From positions 806,001 through 870,000 of the forward strand of contig NZ_KI911557.1 in NCBI RefSeq assembly GCF_000515215.1: DNA of 64,000 nucleotides. The letters are read 5' to 3'. The notes under the pieces are model-generated. The model had not been told where the DNA came from and ran no database searches. It was given only the letters and a program-made list of their open reading frames with translations. This document shows, piece after piece, positions 63,158-64,000 of the stretch; the first letter of the stretch is position 1; every line of letters begins with the position of its first letter. This DNA is from Methylomonas sp. 11b (GTDB lineage: Bacteria; Pseudomonadota; Gammaproteobacteria; Methylococcales; Methylomonadaceae). The translations under genes and the position numbers were made by a program.

Positions 63158-64000
63158 ATGAATCTAAATCAGCTTGAATTATTGCGTGTCCTGAAGGACA
63201 CCCAGTTCAACCAATCCAAAGCCGCGGAAATTATGCATGTCGTGCAGTCGGCTGCCAGCCGGCAATTGCAGTTACTGGAGGAGGAATTGGGCTCTCCTTT
63301 GTACGAACGCCACGGCAAAAAACTGCTGGGCCTGACCCCGCTGGGTGAGCAGGTGATGGAACAGGTGGACAGGATCAATCAGGCCAAAAAGAACATCCTG
63401 TCGATAGCCGACGACTTTCGCGAGAATCGCAACGGCGCTTTACATATCGCCACCACCCATACTCAAGCCAAGTACTTGCTGCCGGAACCGGTGCAAAAAT
63501 TCCGGGAAAAATATCCGGGCATTACTATCTACATGGTGCAATCCTCGCCCCAGGAGCTGATTGAGCAACTCCATCAGCATCGGGCCGATATTGCCATCTG
63601 CACCGAAAAGCTGGACGAGGACGAGAAACTGGTCGTCAAATCCTGCTACGAATGGCAGCACATTGCCGTAGTGCCGCGCCATCACCCCTTGGCGCAAGGC
63701 GATGTGACCTTGGGCCGGCTGGCCGCATTTCCGATTTTAACTTACTCGCAAGGCTATACCGGCCGTTCGACCATCGAAAAAGCCTTTAAGAACGCCGGTA
63801 AAGAGCTGGACATCACCCTGTCCGCCGCCGATTCCGACATCATCAAAACCTATGTCAGATTGGGTTTGGGCGTGGGAATTATCGCCGGCACGTCGTATGA
63901 ATCGCGCAACGACAATGATTTGGTCGCCAGGGATTTGTCACACCTGATCCCGCGCTCGGTAACGAAAATTGCCTACTTGAAGCAATTATATCTGCCGACT
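63158..64000 (+). CDS. cysB: CysB-family LysR regulator, C-terminus cut by window edge
   Basis: 281 codons are present. The protein starts MNLNQLELLRVLKDTQFNQS, with a LysR helix-turn-helix in KAAEIMHVVQSAASRQLQLL followed by LEEELGSPLYERHGKKLLGL. The effector domain has IATTHTQAKYLLPEPVQKFR, ICTEKLDEDEKLVV, YSQGYTGRSTIEKAF and YVRLGLGVGIIAGTSYESRN, which match CysB/Cbl. The conserved THTQARY-type segment is the site for sulfate or acetylserine-like ligands. GGAAAG precedes the ATG. Lying directly after cysTWA, it probably regulates sulfur assimilation. The last residues are outside the window. Confidence 0.92.
   Translation, partial: MNLNQLELLRVLKDTQFNQSKAAEIMHVVQSAASRQLQLLEEELGSPLYERHGKKLLGLTPLGEQVMEQVDRINQAKKNILSIADDFRENRNGALHIATTHTQAKYLLPEPVQKFREKYPGITIYMVQSSPQELIEQLHQHRADIAICTEKLDEDEKLVVKSCYEWQHIAVVPRHHPLAQGDVTLGRLAAFPILTYSQGYTGRSTIEKAFKNAGKELDITLSAADSDIIKTYVRLGLGVGIIAGTSYESRNDNDLVARDLSHLIPRSVTKIAYLKQLYLPT

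Overview
The window looks like chromosome of a gammaproteobacterium, most likely a Methylomonas-type methanotroph. This is inferred from moderate GC content, an OmpP1/FadL-type outer-membrane protein, two palindrome-associated RAYT transposases with their REP elements, and a guanidine nitrogen-assimilation operon under a guanidine-I riboswitch. No methane oxidation gene, rRNA or tRNA lies in the window, so the taxon is a guess.

Layout. 0-17 kb is accessory and mobile: a truncated exported protein, a RAYT with an inverted REP pair, a 2596-residue SpvB/TcdB/Rhs toxin-like protein with an AT-rich cysteine-hydrolase-like tip, and a lipid-headgroup locus (sulfatase-like membrane enzyme; CDP-alcohol phosphatidyltransferase plus flippase-like protein) whose two halves are separated by an IS110 element carrying a candidate bridge RNA. 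A lectin-like exported protein, an AT-rich orphan gene and a second RAYT with four REP copies follow. 17.3-21.5 kb is a compact minus-strand operon: GTP cyclohydrolase II, a RibD reductase domain without deaminase, an MDR dehydrogenase, a PTPS homologue with Glu in place of the usual Cys, and a GT4 glycosyltransferase. It has the shape of an uncharacterised pathway for a glycosylated pterin or pyrimidine compound. 21.7-26.2 kb has an aminotransferase, a FadL-like protein and a metallo-beta-lactamase-fold lipoprotein. 26.4-35.4 kb is an MdtABC plus outer-membrane-factor efflux operon. 35.8-36.9 kb is a PH-like/rhomboid gene pair.

37-48.1 kb is a minus-strand guanidine operon: riboswitch with overlapping terminator, ABC uptake system, two DUF1989 proteins (carboxyguanidine deiminase subunits by family knowledge), a urea/guanidine carboxylase, allophanate hydrolase and, last, an outer-membrane porin. 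Together these could import guanidine, carboxylate it, deiminate it to allophanate and release ammonia. 48.5-57.8 kb is a two-gene signalling operon: a MASE1-PAS hybrid kinase and a multi-receiver protein with an intact EAL and a degenerate GGDEF. 58-64 kb holds an alginate-export-type porin, a YezD-family protein, and a sulfate transport operon cysTWA followed by a cysB-type regulator cut by the right edge.

No CRISPR array was seen. The most promising uncharacterised system is the ribA/RibD_C/MDR/PTPS/GT4 operon. The guanidine operon with its own porin, the Rhs/Tc-like toxin and the IS110 insertion are the next most interesting.
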